DNA of 6,884 nucleotides, taken from the NCBI GenBank assembly GCA_003663695.1, contig QMUB01000068.1, forward strand, positions 1 to 6,884, given 5' to 3'. Both the position numbers and the translations under genes were made by a program. This DNA comes from Thermococci archaeon. Lineage in GTDB: Archaea; Methanobacteriota_B; Thermococci; Thermococcales; Thermococcaceae. Each line of letters begins with the position of its first letter. Positions within the stretch are counted from its first letter, which is position 1. This document shows, piece after piece, positions 5,143 through 6,884 of this stretch. A model generated the notes under the pieces. That model was not told where the DNA came from and did no database searches. It saw only the letters and a list, made by a program, of their open reading frames with translations.

Positions 5143-6423
5143 TCACCACCACACATACCTTATCCAGAGGAGACCCACTCCAATGGCAACAGTAGCCATC
5201 ATTATGAACATCCCCACCTTTAAAAAGTCTCCAAAGGTTATTTTAACCCCTTCCCTCTCGGCGATTCCAATTACCACGACGTTGGCAGATGCTCCAATGG
5301 CGGTTCCATTCCCTCCAAGGCAGGCACCCAAGCTCAAAGCCCACCACAGGGGATAAACGTTTAGAGAACCACCCATGGCTTTTATTAATGGTATCATTGT
5401 TGCTGTAAAGGGAATGTTATCGATTATAGCCGATGCAAATGCCGAGAACCATGCTATAGCTATCAAAGCTTCGCCCTCTCCAACGATATGGGACGTTATC
5501 CAGTTAGCCAGCTGCCCTATGAAACCTGTTTCAACCAATCCTCCAACGATTATGAAAAGCCCTCCAAAGAAAAAGAGTGTTGCCCATTCCACCTTCTCCA
5601 GAACCTCCTCCGGCTTTTCCCTGCTCCAAAGCAAGATGAATGATGCTCCAAATAATGCCACGACCGCCGGTTCTACCCCAAGCCTATCATGGAGGAAAAA
5701 CAGCACGACAACGAGGCCTATTGTGGCAATTGACTTCCGAAAGAGTGCTAAATCTTTGATAGCGGCTTTTTCATCAAGACGTTCTAGAGTTCTGTTTATC
5801 TTCTCCCTGTCCCTCTCATCCACTTTTAAGGCGCCTCTATATATAAAGTAAATCAGCACAATACTCACCAAAAGGTCAATAAATGCAATAGGACTCATAT
5901 TCAGTATAAAGTCCATAAAACTCAGCTTTGCCGCGGAACCTATCATTATGTTCGGGGGATCTCCAATCAGTGTTGCCGCTCCTCCTATATTTGAAGCAAA
6001 TATCTCCGATAGAAGAAAGGGCATGGGGTTAATTTCCATGAGCCTTGAAATGTAAAGGAGCATTGGGGTCAAAAGGAGGACCGTAGTTACGTTATCAAGA
6101 AAAGAGCTTACAAGGGCGGTAACAACAGAGAAGAGAAGTAAAACACGTATGGGGCTTCCTTTTGCAAGCTTTGCAGTTTTTATGGCAAGATATTCAAAGA
6201 GTCCGCTGTTTCTTGCAGTGTTGACTATTATCATCATACCAGCCAGCAGAAATATGGTATCCAAATCCAGATACTCAGGAAGCTTCTCCCATGGTACGAC
6301 CTTTAACATCATCACAACAGCAGCCCCAAACATTGCTGCAACTGTTCTGTGTATCCTTTCACTCATTATCAGCCCGTAGGTAAATAGGAAAACGGCTAGT
6401 GCTACCGCTTCCATTGTTATCAT
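5143..6423 (-). CDS. ArsB/NhaD-type ion permease (ion transporter superfamily)
   Basis: A 426-residue integral membrane protein with about 11-12 spans and a charged cytoplasmic loop around 198-230. It shows the two-fold internal repeat of the ArsB/P-protein branch of the ion transporter superfamily. In repeat 1, SSFLDNVTT (106-114) is followed by NIGGAATLIGDPPN (145-158). In repeat 2, SAIIDNIPFT (331-340) is followed by LGGNGTAIGASAN (369-381). The paired Asp-Asn hairpins (D110-N111 and D335-N336) and the Gly-rich Asn-ending loops are the expected substrate and ion sites. Family members move arsenite, Na+/H+ or organic or inorganic anions. No arsR, arsA or arsC is visible here, so arsenite is not favoured; the substrate is unknown. 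The start is ATG 6423 with GAGGTGAT at 6434-6427, which overlaps the TGA stop of the upstream USP gene. It lies between two USP genes in one operon. The sequence is intact. Confidence 0.9.
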   Translation of the reverse strand: MITMEAVALAVFLFTYGLIMSERIHRTVAAMFGAAVVMMLKVVPWEKLPEYLDLDTIFLLAGMMIIVNTARNSGLFEYLAIKTAKLAKGSPIRVLLLFSVVTALVSSFLDNVTTVLLLTPMLLYISRLMEINPMPFLLSEIFASNIGGAATLIGDPPNIMIGSAAKLSFMDFILNMSPIAFIDLLVSIVLIYFIYRGALKVDERDREKINRTLERLDEKAAIKDLALFRKSIATIGLVVVLFFLHDRLGVEPAVVALFGASFILLWSREKPEEVLEKVEWATLFFFGGLFIIVGGLVETGFIGQLANWITSHIVGEGEALIAIAWFSAFASAIIDNIPFTATMIPLIKAMGGSLNVYPLWWALSLGACLGGNGTAIGASANVVVIGIAEREGVKITFGDFLKVGMFIMMATVAIGVGLLWIRYVWW

Positions 6424-6426
6424 GCT

Positions 6427-6434
6427 ATCACCTC
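6427..6434 (-). promoter_or_regulatory. Ribosome binding site of the permease, overlapping the upstream stop codon
   Basis: GAGGTGAT ends 3 nt before ATG 6423 and shares two bases with the TGA (6435-6433) of the USP gene upstream. This supports the chosen start and tight cotranscription. Confidence 0.7.
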
Positions 6435-6867
6435 AGTACACTATCGTAGGAATCTCAAGATGCTGGATTATTTTGAGAACAACAGGACTCAAGGGGGATG
6501 ACTTGGTGATTTCCGACCCGTAAGCCTTTGATATTGCGAGCATCTCATAATTATTGGCAATTTTAATCACATCTTCACTCTTATTCCCGAAAAATAACCT
6601 TCTCTGTGTTCTTAATCCCAGATTTTCAAGCTCTTTAGCAATCTTCCCAAGCATTTTCTCGCCATTAAGCTCTTCTTTACGTTTAAATTCCTCACTGGCT
6701 TCTTTGCTAAGTGTTTGTCTTATAATGGAGAAAACCTGGGAATCTATGATATATACGAGAAGAATGGTGGCATCGTAAGCGCTTAAGGTGTCGTAGAGGT
6801 CTTTAGGTATTTCCCTGACGTATCTATCTATGGGCATCAGGATCGATCCAATCTCCGGGAGCACCAT
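6433..6867 (-). CDS. UspA-like protein with degenerate nucleotide-binding loop (proximal gene of the permease operon)
   Basis: A 144-residue soluble protein of USP-like layout: first strand SILMPID (8-14) with D14 at the adenine-contact position, second strand ATILLVYIID (33-42), a long charged helical part (about 52-84), and a last region MLAISKAYGSE (109-119) to EIPTIVY. The G-x2-G-x9-G-[ST] ATP loop is not present. The stretch after residue 112 lacks the first Gly and the final Gly-Ser, so ATP binding is doubtful and the protein may act structurally or bind something else. ATG 6867 is taken as the start, with AGAGG/GGAGG bases just upstream; GTG 6864 is an alternative. The reading frame stays open upstream to the window edge (five more codons), so a longer N-terminus cannot be excluded. 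Its stop overlaps the SD of the permease gene. The family call rests on fold-level pattern and context. Confidence 0.72.
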   Translation of the reverse strand: MVLPEIGSILMPIDRYVREIPKDLYDTLSAYDATILLVYIIDSQVFSIIRQTLSKEASEEFKRKEELNGEKMLGKIAKELENLGLRTQRRLFFGNKSEDVIKIANNYEMLAISKAYGSEITKSSPLSPVVLKIIQHLEIPTIVY

Positions 6868-6884
6868 CTCCTCCTCTGTGAGCA

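Noticed and set aside
5375..5851. 158-codon open frame on the plus strand inside the permease gene
   Set aside because: It lies wholly antisense to a well-supported membrane protein, has a Ser/Thr-rich composition typical of such shadows, and has no SD.

Overview
The window reads as chromosomal DNA of a hyperthermophilic archaeon of the order Thermococcales, most likely a Thermococcus. The main reason is the 419-residue glutamate dehydrogenase, which closely resembles my recollection of the Thermococcus litoralis, T. kodakarensis and Pyrococcus furiosus enzymes. Archaeal BRE/TATA promoters, GAGGTGAT-type ribosome binding sites, very tight gene spacing and pyrimidine-rich terminators agree with this. 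The species cannot be fixed from the sequence alone. I see no mobile element, CRISPR array, rRNA or tRNA.

Layout. (A) 4-1687, minus strand: a LeuT-like sodium-coupled amino-acid transporter, followed 10 nt later by a 34-codon single-span membrane microprotein that looks like its small (MetS-type) subunit. (B) 1688-2005: intergenic, with the gdh terminator region and two candidate promoters for the transporter. (C) 2006-3265, minus strand: gdhA, with a strong SD and a textbook promoter. (D) 3266-3674: a 409-nt gap with the gdhA promoter, an inverted repeat that overlaps it, an AT-rich stretch I cannot explain, and the promoter of the next, divergent unit. (E) 3675-4694, plus strand: a three-gene operon of tandem winged-helix DNA-binding protein, small three-span membrane protein and stand-alone Lrp/AsnC-type ligand-binding (RAM) protein. 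The first two genes overlap by 4 nt and the next two are 1 nt apart. (F) 4691-6867, minus strand: an operon running from the right edge leftwards, UspA-like protein, ArsB/NhaD-type (ion transporter superfamily) permease, second UspA-like protein. Its last gene overlaps the plus-strand operon tail to tail in the four bases TTAA.

How the genes may work together. Regions A and C fit amino-acid fermentation: sodium-driven amino-acid uptake next to the dehydrogenase that oxidises glutamate to 2-oxoglutarate. They appear to be separately transcribed. Region E looks like a small sensory or regulatory cassette in which the DNA-binding part and the RAM part that Lrp proteins normally carry in one chain are separate proteins encoded with a membrane protein; this is inference. 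Region F has a membrane permease between two soluble USP proteins, both with altered nucleotide-binding loops, which suggests regulation of the permease. Regions E and F are the most promising places for undescribed biology.
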